The notes beneath the pieces are model-generated. The model was not told where the DNA came from. It worked only from the letters and a program-made list of their open reading frames with translations, and made no database searches. From Cyathus striatus (Eukaryota > Basidiomycota > Agaricomycetes > Agaricales > Nidulariaceae): a stretch of 64,000 bases of DNA. Shown in pieces: positions 23,760 to 36,172 of this stretch. Positions within the stretch are counted from its first letter, which is position 1; each line of letters starts with the position of its first letter. The translations under genes and the position numbers were made by a program. The stretch covers positions 1,178,001 through 1,242,000 of the forward strand of contig JAOVFP010000002.1 in the NCBI GenBank assembly GCA_025738555.1. Reading direction: 5' to 3'.

Positions 23760-25690
23760 GTGTCAGCCAATTTATTCACCAATTAGCCTGAAAATATGAG
23801 TGCCACAATCATAAAATCCAGGCAAAATTGAGTGCCATTTTTATAAGGTGTATTGGGTGAATACTAAGTAGTGTGATTGGTGAATGTTAGGCAGTGATCA
23901 TTGGCACTCATTTTTTTATTGTTAGTGATTAATAGGGTATAATATTAGTATATTTTTGGGGCACTCATATGTGATCATTTGGGGATTGATAGGCAGTGAT
24001 CATTGACACTCATTTGTTCATAGTTAGTGATTAATAGAGTATAATATTGGTATATTACTGGGGCACTCAAATGTGATCATTTGGAGATTAATAGGTAGTG
24101 ATCATTGGCACTCATTTGTTCATAGTTAGTGATTACTTGGGTATAATATTAGTATATTATTGGGGCACTCAAATGTGATCATTTAGAGATTAATAGGCAG
24201 TGATCATTGGCACTTATATGTTTATTGTTAGTGATTACTAGGGTATGATATTAGTGTAACATGGAGGCACTCAAATGTGATCATTTGGAGAATAATAGGC
24301 AGTGATTACTACAGTATAATATTAGTATTAAAGTACCTAGTTTAGCGCAACGTAGTATAAATTAAAATATGTATAATTTCACTCACACCACGTACGCTCA
24401 CTAAGAAAGTGCTCGGTGGGTAAGACTCGGATGCAGGATGCTTCCGGGCGAAGTAAGGTATAGTAAATGGTGTCGAAGACCGACGCGCAAGATGGAATGC
24501 GTGCTTAGCGAACGCTTTGATGCGCATTTGATGCGCGTTCCTTAATCTCGGACTTAGCACGGGCTTAGGACTTTGACTCCCGTTACACTCAGAATCTCAA
24601 GCTCGCACAAATACTCTCGCAGAACTGCTTAATGGTATTTCTCGGGGCACAGGAGACTGCCCTCCCTCTACTTTACTCTACCTATTAAATATCATACAGG
24701 ACTACGGCTAGAGGAACTATATAGTTAGGACAAATACAGTAATTTACATATTAGCTAAGCAGTAAGATAGACTTTTGGACTGGATACAGACGTCTGGGAT
24801 GGACCAGAGTAATTCACGCATGTACAAACATACGAGCGCCAAGAATGCATCCATATGGGAAGATAGCGAAGAACAATAAATCGTCCTGCAGGAAGAACGC
24901 TCCATACGGAGGCGTGATGCCGCGCGCTTTGACTCGTGGAAATGGGAACTGCTGAATCAGCCTGCCGGGAATGCCAGATCTCAGGCCAGTCTAGGCGCCT
25001 ATGGCGTGCTGATGCACAGCGCTGGTACAGCGTGGTTAGATAGCGGCAACTGCCGTGGGTCTAGTGCTCATACCTTTTCCTATGACGCGATAACATAGCT
25101 TCGATATCCTATTATTAGAATAGATGCGCGCTTAGCTCGATCTCCGGCCTTACTGGTAACTATTTCCCACCGATGTCGAGAATAAGCTCTGACCTCGGTG
25201 TTTCTATTCTTAGACGCTTTCCTACTTAGGCTAGTTATGTCCCTTATTAGCGCGAGTCGTTCCCACGCTAGCTAACGGTCCGGGACCTCTACCTTAGCTA
25301 CTAATTACAACCCAGATATATTATACCGTTTGTAAGTAGCGCGTAGAATATAGAAATAATGTTTTTATAGTAGGTAGAAGTATGCTAGGTGTATTAGTAT
25401 AGTATGGGTACACTCAAATGTGATCATTTGGAAATTAATAGGCAGTGATTATTGACACTCATTTGTTTATAGTTAGTGATTACTAGGGTATAATATTGGT
25501 ATAATATGGGAGCACTCCAATGTAATTATATGGAGATTAATAGGCAGTGATCACTGGCACACATTTGATGGTTAGTGATTACTAGGCTATAATTTTGTAT
25601 AATATGGGGAGACTGATAAGTGATAATGTACAGAATATTAGGGTGTGTGTCTGATATTAGTATAATATGTAGTGATCATTTTTCTTGATT
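23760..25690 (+). repeat. Left terminal inverted repeat of the KDZ element (interrupted)
   Basis: 23760-24328 and 25401-25690 together form one TIR of roughly 850 bp; 24329-25400 is an insertion plus its target duplicate. After about 135 bp of unique TIR sequence come tandem units of about 100 bp with GGCACTCA, TAGTGATTA.TAGGGTATAATATTAGTATA and AAATGTGATCATTTGGAGAT landmarks, about four copies before the insertion and two to three after it. The mirror is 40075-40943. Confidence 0.85.
24329..25392. mobile_element. 1,064-bp insertion with 8-bp target duplication
   Basis: The octamer ATTAGTAT stands at 24321-24328 and again at 25393-25400. Joining the flanks across one copy restores the regular tandem unit of the KDZ TIR, so the insertion is clear. 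The insert is far richer in CG dinucleotides than its surroundings and has weak inverted ends around ACCTAG (from about 24334 and reversed from about 25389). No long frame is present. An 8-bp duplication fits hAT or KDZ-type elements; the superfamily is not resolved. Confidence 0.82.
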
Positions 25691-25699
25691 TATTTTTAC

Positions 25700-26132
25700 T
25701 GATTACTAAGCTATTTAATATCAATTTACTCACTCTCATTAATTATTCCATCTGTCTCAACTAACCCCTGCTCACAAAGCTATCATTCATTCTCACTTAA
25801 TCAATTTATTTCACCTGTCTCAACTAACTCTTGCTAACAAAGCTATCTTATATCAATTTAGTCAATCCCAGTTAATCAAAGTAGTTCACCTGTCTCAAAT
25901 AACCCCTACTCACAAAGCTATCTTATATCTGTTAACTCACTCCCAGTTAATTATTTCACTTGTCTCAACTAACCCCTGCTCACAAAGCTGTCTTATATCA
26001 ATTTAGTCACTCTCAGTTCATTGTTTTATACTGTCTCTAGCACCTCATGCTCACAACCTTTCATTTATGAATTCAATCAATCTCAGTTAATTTTTTCATT
26101 CTGTCTCTATTATCCCCTGCTCACATATCTAT
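25700..26132 (+). repeat. Degenerate tandem repeat, about 70-bp unit
   Basis: Units contain CTGTCTCAACTAACCCCTGC, CACAAAGCTATC and TATATCAATTTAGTCA, repeated about six times with substitutions. It directly adjoins the inner end of the left TIR and runs into the exact 368-bp duplication, which contains a further related unit. Confidence 0.7.
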
Positions 26133-26868
26133 TTTATATCAATTACATCATCTCATTCCATTATTTTATTCTGTCTTAAGTTACCCTTGCTCAAAATGCT
26201 ATTATACATATATTAAATCATTTACATTCAACAATGCATGAGCAATGTACAAGTATTAGCTGAGATACATTGAACTCGTAACATGACATGTGCTATTTGG
26301 CTGTGGCCTCTCGTTATTTGGCATTGGCCCCGGCTTGTTTGGTGGCTTGTTTGTTATGGCCTTCATATTGTTTGGCCTTGGTTTGGCCAGATCGTGGCAC
26401 ATCCAAGGGGTACAACATACCAGCTCCTGCTGTCATTTCAAATCATCGCACTGCCTTGGGTGAATAAAGCTGAATAACAACAGATTTGTATTACAATCAA
26501 TTTATATCAATTACATCATCTCATTCCATTATTTTATTCTGTCTTAAGTTACCCTTGCTCAAAATGCTATTATACATATATTAAATCATTTACATTCAAC
26601 AATGCATGAGCAATGTACAAGTATTAGCTGAGATACATTGAACTCGTAACATGACATGTGCTATTTGGCTGTGGCCTCTCGTTATTTGGCATTGGCCCCG
26701 GCTTGTTTGGTGGCTTGTTTGTTATGGCCTTCATATTGTTTGGCCTTGGTTTGGCCAGATCGTGGCACATCCAAGGGGTACAACATACCAGCTCCTGCTG
26801 TCATTTCAAATCATCGCACTGCCTTGGGTGAATAAAGCTGAATAACAACAGATTTGTATTACAATCAA
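26133..26868 (+). repeat. Exact 368-bp tandem duplication
   Basis: 26133-26500 and 26501-26868 appear identical over their full length. Both contain the same 64-codon frame (26283-26477 and 26651-26845), which is W- and H-rich low-information sequence and not a convincing gene. Perfect identity implies a very recent duplication or an assembly artefact. Confidence 0.9.
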
Positions 26869-27049
26869 TGTACATGCTGTCTAGCATTGAATTCATATTA
26901 CTTATAGTTTTTAAAGCAGATTAAGAGTTTTGTTATATACAAGTATGAGCATACATAATACACAGTGTTTTTAATGCAAATGTTGTCGAGAGGCAAGTGA
27001 TATCCATACCATATATGGCACATAGTATCTATTTTGCCGTTCCCACTTA

Positions 27050-28570
27050 CCTACAGTTTCTCTTTCATTTTCCGCTTTTTCATTGTACATTTTTGTTCTT
27101 ATGTATAGATGTATATTTTAAATGCTATAATAACACTAAAACAGTCTTAAATCGATTATGAAGCTATTTTTTTTCATGAAATGTTTTGTTCAAGTATATT
27201 TCCCATGCTTAATTGAAATGCCTTACATTTCCACTTTATCAATTATGCCGCTCCGAATGGGAAGATAATATCAAAACAATAAGATAGTCTTTCATTGACT
27301 GGGAAGCTATGTTTTTTCATGAAATATTTTTGTTCCTTTGCTTTTCTCACGCTGAGCTGAAGTTTCTTACAATGTTGTCTTGATGCTATCAGACTTCAGT
27401 CCAACTTAAACTCTGTTCAACTATACTCTCTCATGAGTTCTGCTATGTATTTATGCATACCTTATTTACAATAATCATAGCCTTCAAAAATTGTCCGTCA
27501 GCACTACCAATCACTGTTTCGTCATCGAGAGGCTCACTATTAGTAACCTGGTGTCCATCAGAAATAGCATTGACTATTGTGTCTTTGCTAATTGTGACAG
27601 TCCCACTGGTGTTCTTCATAATTGAAGCCATTGAGCCAGCCTTTCCCTTATCTTTTTCTATGGTTTTGTAGATTGCGAACTGACTTTGAGTATTTTCAGT
27701 GTGTTTACCAGATATGGCCGTCTCCGACACTGTCAGATGCCAGTGGATGAAGGAAATTTCGCTGAACATTTGTACAGTAGTGGATCTACCTGGTAATGGA
27801 CAGAAATGACACAGCGCGTACTTTATTACAACCAATCATAAGCAATTATTACATATATTGTATATGTATCAGATACATGGGAAGGAAGATATTTCTCGTG
27901 CCATTGTGGTTGTCGATTCAAGTGCCTGTGGAAGGTAGGCATGGGTGGCACAAATAATATTTCATATCTGAATAAATAATAAGCAGTAGATTGCAGTGAC
28001 TCGACTTCAAACGTCTTCCATACCACAAATGTGAAATGATTAACACAGCTATCTCACTGCCCTTCATGTCGATTATATGTTAAATTTTAAAAACAACATT
28101 TGTTCGCATGACTACTACTATGACTTCGAGACATTAAATTTCATAAACCCATTCTAATTCTCCAGATCACTTCATTTCTTGTGTTTATAGCTTTTCACTT
28201 CCAAGGAGGCAAAGTTTACCAGTAGATTACCATGATAGCATTGTAAGATACAGTGTAAGAAAATGTAAAACAAAGTTTTACAAGAAAAGCATGTGCAATG
28301 AAATGAATCCGAGTCTCTCAGAAACTATGTCTTAATGGTGAATAGACAAAATAGTGCCTCGATGATTTTGCTCTCAGACCAGATACATCCAACTCTTGCT
28401 AGCGCATGCTTAAAACTTAAGAACTTCAGGGACTTAGATAAGTGTTTGTAAAGCAAAAATGATCGATTTAAGACTATTTTAGTGTTATTATAACATTTAG
28501 AAACATACATCTATACATGAGAACAAAAATACACAATGAAAATGCGGAAAATGAAAGAGAAACCGTAGAA
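27050..28570. repeat. Inverted repeat pair enclosing an ORF cluster
   Basis: 27050-27165 (CTACAGTTTCTCTTTCATTT...) matches the reverse complement of about 28450-28570 with few differences, about 115 bp per arm. The 1.5-kb unit may be a TIR element nested in the KDZ element or cargo with its own mobility history. No target duplication was found at its borders. Confidence 0.65.
27443..28026 (-). CDS. Unrecognised open frames inside the 27.05-28.57 kb inverted repeat
   Basis: Two minus-strand frames follow each other: 66 codons ending at 27826 and 130 codons ending at 27443. The second has a threonine- and serine-rich middle (GTVTISKDTIVNAI, SEPLDDETVIG). They overlap by about 10 bases and could be exons of one gene if an intron joins them near 27830-27900, but I could not settle the borders. 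The family is unknown to me. Open-frame length alone is weak evidence; the position between inverted arms inside a larger transposon is the reason for listing it. Confidence 0.3.
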
Positions 28571-29270
28571 TACAGCACCCCCTTCCCTACAGCAACCGAA
28601 CTACAGTATGGCGATTAATTTCCCACTCGGAGCAGCATAGAATTACTGTCATGTGCATAAGGATCTTGACGCAAACAATGGCACGACATGCGAACAGCGA
28701 AATGTTTGGAGAGTAAAAGGAAAGAGGAAGGGAGGAATGACAAGGTGGCGGGAGACACGCTAACAGCAAAACATATCAGGGTAAAGGGGAAAGAGGAAGC
28801 GAGGAATAATGAGGGGGCAGGATATGGGCCACCCCCACCCACCCACATCTCTACGTAAAATGAAACCACTGCCTCTTCCCCCCTTGCTATCAGTCTCTCT
28901 GACAGCATCTCATATGAAAAATATATGTGGTTATGTATATAAGTAGATACTAAGTAGCAGTGCAATACAATATTTTTGTTTTAATTTCTGTCCCCCCAGC
29001 TGTGTTCTTGCACACTCAACAAATTAAATGAATTATCGATCAACCTGTGTTTATATCTACTTATTTGAAATAGGGAATGGTTTGAAGCAATGTAAATTAA
29101 AGTGAAAATAAGCAGTGCATAGCTCAATCAGAATTAAAATGAGTTTTAGTCGAGAGAAATAGCTGATACCAAATTAAAACGATTTAAATAAACGACTCTA
29201 ATTGAAGATCAAGACTGAATGAACTGATACTATATCGACGGAAACCTTCGGAGCTGGTACATTTTCCTGC

Positions 29271-31815
29271 TCAGTGCTTCTTTCTGCTGTAGACAGAAAT
29301 AAGCTATCATAACATGTATTAAATAGTGATGGATATACATACCGCTTTCTTGGCTTCTCTGGGGCAGTGTCCATTTCCAAAACTCGTTTTGTTGCAACTG
29401 GTCCAGGGAGTGTGCCAAATTGCTGGAAGACCCATGTTATGTCTTCTACTGCTTCCCAAAGGCTTTCCGAAGTTTCTGTCCGGCTGTCTGATGACTTTTG
29501 AATTGTGCTGACCCACCAAGACAGAGACACCACAACGCTGCATAATCCCAATGCACCGCCGCGGAACAATGTTCCCCATTGACAATTCTCTGATGGAATT
29601 GACCAAGTACAGCTAGCTTTATGCCATTTGGGTTGCATTTCGGTCCACCATGTAATCCATGAACTGCCAAATTCGGACATGGTTATTTGCGGTACTGCAG
29701 ATGTACTCCAATGACGATGAATCCACCATGCCAATTCTTTGGGACGTTTTGTTGTAGGAAAAGGCTGTTATAATATATAAGTATACTGGTTGTAGCTTTT
29801 GATGAAGGATGGTTACTTACAGATTCCTCAGGCATTTTCTGCTCGAAATTTTGCCATTCTTTGATAAGTGCCTTCCAGCGTGGGTCAGATGAAACATTGG
29901 TCAAATACTTGACATATTGTTGGGCGTATTTCGGCAATGAATCGATGCTATCTTTGCCAGGAGAATTCACATTGTCTGTAGACTTTCTACTATTAGGAAA
30001 GTCAGTGATAACAGATTCCGATGATAAGTGTAAGCCATGCTTACCATGTAGTATGCTCCTCCTGGTAAATGGAACTCGCCGTGTCCGCTAACCCATTGGC
30101 TGTTGTCCTTTCCAGTTGCAAGCTTTCATCATGATCAGATGTGTCTCCCATATTGACAGGTGGTTGGGAAGTTGCCCTAGAATAGAATGAATGAATAATG
30201 ATTGATAGAATGTAATAGTACCCACCGAATACCACTACTTTGACATTCTACTGCAGCTTCAGAAGTTAACCTACATATAGTTTGTAAGTATGTGATCGGT
30301 CTAACATGTATATATGTACTTCTCAATGCTCTGTTCATTATTTGCTATGGTTATATCATTAGCACTGATGAAATGAATGGTCAGTCAGTTGTTTGCACAA
30401 TGATAAAGGGGGTAAGCTCTTACTGAGGTAACTCATCGTCTATCGTAGCTAGACGGGAAGATCTGCGAGGTGTCACATTGACACTTCCTTTTGGTTTCCT
30501 GGGACCACGCTTGACAACCTTCTTGGCGATACTGGGTGGATGACTTTCTTTTTCCCAGTTCGCCTTCATCTCCTTCATTATGCTATCAATTTTATTCATG
30601 CAATCAAGACAGTCAGCCTCGTTTCTACTCATACGGCTCCCATCAGAAGTGGTCACATACTCAACTGGTCGTAGAGTAGGACCAGCATCGATATTTTCAT
30701 CCTCTGTTTGCTGAATATGCTCTTGTGCTCCTTCTTTCCCTTTTCCTTTACCTTTACCACTGGATTGTCCATCTGAACATATAATGTCTGCATCAAGGCT
30801 GCGTGAATCACACTCATCTACAGCTTTAGAGACTTAGTTGGTATGTCTTACTGAAAGACAAGCACACTTACAGAAGCAGTGATTTAGGAAGTCATCAAAT
30901 TTATCTGAAATTTGTTCTCCAAAATTCGCACTTCCCATCCATGTCTCCCAGGAATTTCCCTCCTCGTCACTACCATAGTGGTAGCTACATGATTTTAGTG
31001 AGTAAATATGAATCTTTTATGATCAACTTACATCGCTGCATCCATCGTTCCACCACGTGATGGACATGGCCCACCTGCAAGTACAGTGAAGTTCCACCCA
31101 GTGCGTTTTGAAAGTTCTGGAATTGTTTCAGTGAGGGCTGCTTCAAGCTTCTTTATCACCCTAAACGAAAATGTGAGTCTTACATATGTTACATCATATA
31201 GAAATGTGTTTTACTTACGTGTCATATGCTATATTTCTTGCTGCAATGCTTTTGTCCTTTGGAATCACCCCACTCCTCTTTTGACACAACTCTTGTAGGT
31301 GCACCTGTACCTCATCCTTTACATCCTGGGTTTCAAGCTCATAATGTCTCTTGATTGACTTGTTTTCGAATTCGTAGCGTGAAATAGGCTCAGAATCCTT
31401 CTGACTCGAATGTTGGTATTCATCCCACTCATCATCGATGAGTGCATCCATGTATTCCTCATACAGCATGTAGTAAACTTGCCATTCCAAGACCTTTGGA
31501 AGACAGAGAGTTGCAGATGTAATTGCGGAACCAACGGCTAAGCCTCTATGCACAATGTAAGCCATTTATTCACATTAAAAATAGATGAATACTTACACCA
31601 TGCATTTCTTTCCACTTCTTAATATCTGCCTTTTCGCCATACACATTCCACTTGTCCATTTCTTCTTTGGTGGCTGTTGGTCGACTCCATGTATCCTCCC
31701 AATCTGAATACAAGTTCCTTAGCCATGGTGTCGACTTCCCTTCATCCCTAGCACGGTTGTAATCTGGTATTTTCGCCACCAGCCAGTTCCACTGCTTTGA
31801 ATCTGCCCAGGTCAT
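29271..31815 (-). CDS. Agaricomycete-specific tryptophan-rich hypothetical protein (KDZ cargo), 666 aa model
   Basis: Eleven minus-strand exons join in frame from ATG 31815: 31815-31599, 31537-31219, 31160-31032, 30984-30872, 30817-30424, then exons to a TGA at 29271-29273, total 2001 nt. The N-terminus (DSKQWNWLVAKIPDYNRARD...PWLRNLYSDWE) matches the opening of a large agaricomycete family that I recognise by pattern. Later landmarks are SKRTGWNFTVLAGGPCPSRG (about residue 200), FDDFLNHCF, a low-complexity GKGKGKGKEG, a basic KRGPRKPKGS...RRSSRL segment that could bind DNA, DPRWKALIKEWQNFE, TKRPKELAWWI, SSWITWWTEMQPKW, and a WEAVEDITWVF helix. The tail is basic (RKRRKKH). Function is unknown. 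Every junction keeps the frame, so it looks functional. It lies antisense to the transposase inside the same TIR pair. Confidence 0.75.
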
Positions 31816-33874
31816 GTGCTAGTGTAGTAGTTGAGGAGTGTGAGGAGTGTGGTCAGGAGAACAGGAGTGACAATGACACGGTTGAGTAGTGAATACGTCT
31901 GAGGTTGGGGTACGAAATGATACTCAGCTGTGGACCAACAAGTATATGTGGCATACGTGGCAAGCGATGCAATCTTGTGGACTGTTGGGGACACTAATGC
32001 TTGGACAGGGTACTGTGGTGCTCGGTTCTGAAATCTAACTGAACTAGAGTATCTACAACTTTGTAATAGTGTACAAATCTGTGTTATTGAAAGATAACAG
32101 TGACACACCATTGTTGTAAGTTTAACTACATACATCTTGGTAGTGGTCTATACAATGAATGAGTAGTCAATACTACTGTGTACTTCACTTCCTTTAACCT
32201 TATCCTATCCATCCAGCACCCACACAATGCCAATGACACTCTTGTCATACTTATAAAACGTCACCCTAAGAAGCAGCTTCCCTCACATATTTTATAGCTG
32301 CTTGTCTTGGTTTAATTACTGTTGACTTCAGCAGGGTAAGAGAACGAGATGTGTCTTTAACATCTATTTCTGCATTGGCGTCGTTATTTGAATACAGATT
32401 ATGAACGTATGAGAATGGAGAGAGGGTAAGATGAGTTGATAAGATTGGATATCACACGTAAATAATAACCACTCCGTCAGGCACTCACCGGATTATTGTT
32501 GTGGTCTGCAGGTGACAACAAAGTTGGTGTATTCCTATGAATACACGAAAGGTAAGTACACTCGAATAGAAAAGAAGTAAGAGAAGGGTGAACGAAAGGA
32601 ATGAAGAAATAGACAGAAAGAAGATAGAGGGCGAGAAATCATGCTATAATAGATAAGTAGTGCTATATCCATAACAATTATATCTAAGTGAACAGGAGTT
32701 CAGACACGGGCCAAGTGTTTGGTTGGCCTATGTAATTATGCAAGGCTACACAAATGGAGGAGTATTGCATAAATAGTGAAAAATTAAATATTACTTGAAT
32801 CCTAGTAGAAATCTGACATACATTTATAAAGTTTGGATTAAAATTTGCTTGACACTGATTTGTTTTGAAGAAATATTTAAGAAATATACCGTATAACCAT
32901 AAAGGACGGTTATATGGCCATACTTTTACAGCCTCTATATGGACAGAGCCGTAACCATTACTGTACCATACCAACCCTCCCAAAATCCTTCGACAGGATG
33001 GTTATGGGTCCGTATATATGGTTACCGTATACCCGTACAGTACGGTAACGGTGTACAGTCCTACGCTCAGCTTACCAATTTGGAAAGATATTGCTCTTCC
33101 TTGCTAATATTCATATGTGAGAAGGTAATGTAATTCCTTCAGAGTCTACGGCACTTTCAAAATTCAGATCATCAGCAATGCCTAACAAGAATCACGCCAT
33201 CATAATAAAATCAACGTTGATACATCATTATACACCCCGCCATTCTTAATGATCCACTTACACCAGCACGCACTTATGTTGAAGTCTGTTATCAGTCTTT
33301 TTGGCTTGCTCCCTCAGCTTGCTCCCTCACATAGTCCACTATCTGTTCCAAAGGGAAAATATATGTGAAGAGCACGTATATTTGCATGTTAGGAAAACGA
33401 GCAGGGAGTTTGTTGTGCAGAGTAGCTTACATTACATATAAGACTCAGATAAGTAAGTAAAGCAGTACCATTGTTTTACATTACAGATTCTCAAAGTACC
33501 TATGTATCATTTGTATCGTTGTTATCAAGCTGTTTTCAGTACTAATTCCATTTCCTAGAAAGAACCAATCAATACTATGTAAGTAATAAAGCCATTCATC
33601 GACATTATGTTCTTAAATGCAGTTAAAAGTTCATTCGAAAAGTCAATTCTATTAAGTATATAATATAACATGATTTCTTATCTAAAGGGTATAGTACTAC
33701 CTTGTTTTAAGATCGCTGCAATAGACATTGGTAATAAAAAAAATATTCTTAAACAAGGAGAAGATCAGTGAATCAATGATTGATTGCAAGATGATTGGGG
33801 GGTATTTGTGCAGGGATATCATCAGAACTAATTCACAAGCCTACATATTCCGATATCAGAAATGGAATCGACTC

Positions 33875-34055
33875 CGAACCCTGGTAAGACCCAGGTATAT
33901 GCAAACAATGGGTCTAAGCACATGGTACCCTGTTCCTTGGTTCATTTTACCAGGATCGGCGAAGTGAATCCTGGTAAGACTCAGGTATATACACATGACA
34001 GGTCTAAGCCCCTGGTACCCTGCTTCTTGGTTCATTTACAGGGATCAGTGAAGGG
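33875..34055 (+). repeat. Two-copy direct repeat, about 94 bp
   Basis: CCTGGTAAGACYCAGGTATAT, GGTCTAAGC and TGGTACCCTG..CTTGGTTCATTT recur once with substitutions (33879 onward and 33971 onward). No coding sense. Confidence 0.75.
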
Positions 34056-35622
34056 GACTATGTACGTTATGGCAAAAAGTCGAACCACTGACCATAGAAT
34101 CTAGATCCAAAGTGTTGAATAGGGAAGAGGGGGTTGAAGGTTCCTGATCAAAGGAATGCGAGCCATTGGTATGTCCGTCCAGTGTTAAGGTCCTAAGGTT
34201 GAAAAAGAACATGTGAGGGACATAAATGAGAGGTACAATGACGCAACAAAGATCAGAACTTTGAGACAAAGTTCTGGGGTGTGTTTGAGTGAGTAGAACT
34301 TGCAGTGAGAGAAGAGAACGAAGGAGATGATGACGAAGCACGAAATGAGAGCTGAGACCGAGGCAGAACAATAGGAGAGAAGTTCAGTGAATTATTAGAG
34401 ACCTAGATACACAGTTTATACAGCAAAATGGGTAGAGAAAATATACTTAAAAGAGTGAATAAAATTTCCTAAATTTTAGAGACTAAACAAGTGTTTCAAG
34501 GAGAGCCATCACGGGAGATTTGTATGTAAAATGTGAAGAGAAAAGAATGTGATATGAGGAGAAGTAGAAAATGTAGCGATTGGTGGGTACAGAAAGACCA
34601 GATGTTGAGATGTTCTGTTTTGTGAGCGAGTTCCTGAGTCCCTAGCTTTGTGTATCCATATCTGAGTGCTTGGATATGTTGTTAACATGGTATGTTGTCG
34701 GACATTGGGGAGAGTTCGGTTGCAGATGGAGGTGAAGGATGAGGTGACGATGTGTATGCATTTGAGGTTCCTCTACATAGTAAGTCATGTGACTTAGAAC
34801 ACGTCTGCAGAACTCATTAGATGTCGATTCCACTGTGCAGTGGGGACGCCTGCTCTACAGTGTTAGATTGAATCATGAAGCGAAGGGGGAAGGGTTATGC
34901 ATGTACTTGCCAGGTGACAGAAAGTTGATATCTGTGATCCTTTACACTGTTGTGTTTGATATGAAGCATTGAATATGGAGAGCCATGTTGTCTCTGAATG
35001 ATACAAATACATTGGTACTGATATTAAAAAACAGAATGTGTTAGTATAGAATGGTAGTTATTACAGAGAACATACCTACAGTGAATATTATCATGATGTG
35101 GCTAGGACATAAAACCGCAATAGCTTTCATTCAATAGTGTGTGGGCAATCCAATCGATGATAAGGCTCCATATTGGTCTTATGTATGTGCTAGAGCTCGA
35201 TGTTGGTCTTTGTTCATGACTGCTCATAGTCGTAGTCACAGTCGACAGTCGATTTAGTGGTGGAAACGATACCCTCCACTGTGTTCGTTTGCGCATAGGA
35301 TTCGGAGTTGTCTGGTGCAACAATGTGAGTACATGTAGTGAGGAATGATGGAAGAGTTATACTTATCTGCTTGAGACATTGGGAGAGAGCGAAAGGAATG
35401 TGTGGGTGTCCTAGTTGCTGAGTCGATTAATGGATAGAGTGATGGTTAGTACAATGTACCATTGTAGGGGTCCAGAAGAATGGCCACGATAACACGTAGA
35501 AAAGGGGGAAAGGATACAAGGAGAAGAAGAAGATAGTAGCAGTGGCAAGAAAGGAAGGGTAACGAGAAAGAGAATGGAGGGAGTAGGATTGGCATAGTGA
35601 ATGGAAGCACATAGCTTTCATT

Positions 35623-35815
35623 TGGTACACGTTGACAGCATGAGGATTATTGGCTGCTATTTATGGTAGAGCTAATTCTGGGGGGCAGGGGCATTCATGC
35701 GATGTAAGTATGGTACATGTTGACACTGTGTGGGAGCTTAATCGCTATGAATAGTAAAAACTAACTGAAGTGGGGAGGTGCTTGGCGATCATGCAGTGCG
35801 AGTTAACCTGTACAT
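35623..35815 (+). repeat. Two-copy direct repeat, about 90-95 bp
   Basis: Both units begin GGTACAYGTTGACA and carry a GCTATKWATRGTARA segment, a GGGGYAGGKGC-like segment and CATGCRRTG, at about 35626 and 35711. Divergence is visible, so it is older than the 368-bp duplication. Confidence 0.55.
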
Positions 35816-36172
35816 GTTAAATGTGTGTGATATGAATCACTGCGATGCTAATACTCCTGTAGCGGTAGTGCAGCATGCTCTCACAGTGTGTTGAATGATG
35901 TGTAACATTAGTTGTCATATTGTATTCAAGAATACATTACTTACTTTGTGGAGTTCATGATGAGAGTAAAGTAATGGTAGTGGGAGTGTAGAGGTGAGAC
36001 CGAAGTGTGTTCAACATGCATGACACATGAATTCACATGCATCAAGTCACAGACATAAGTTATTTGTATGAGCGCCACACTTGGACAACCATGAGGCCAA
36101 TGTACTTATTAATACTGCTTCAAGCTAGCTAATCCTAGCTTTCTATCGCTTCCTTGCTTCCTACTGCATGAA

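Larger units (their letters stand above)
32140..36167. other. Interior of the KDZ element without a recognised gene
   Basis: Short frames only. Near 32880-33060 several TACGGTAAC/GTTACCGTA and TATACCGTATAAC-type inverted motifs cluster, a possible small decayed MITE. The rest is moderately AT-rich and may be promoter and spacer for the divergent cargo gene and the transposase. Confidence 0.4.

Noticed and set aside
26283..26845. Two identical 64-codon frames as a duplicated gene
   Set aside because: They are merely contained in the exact 368-bp duplication, have low-information W/H/P-rich sequence and no family resemblance.
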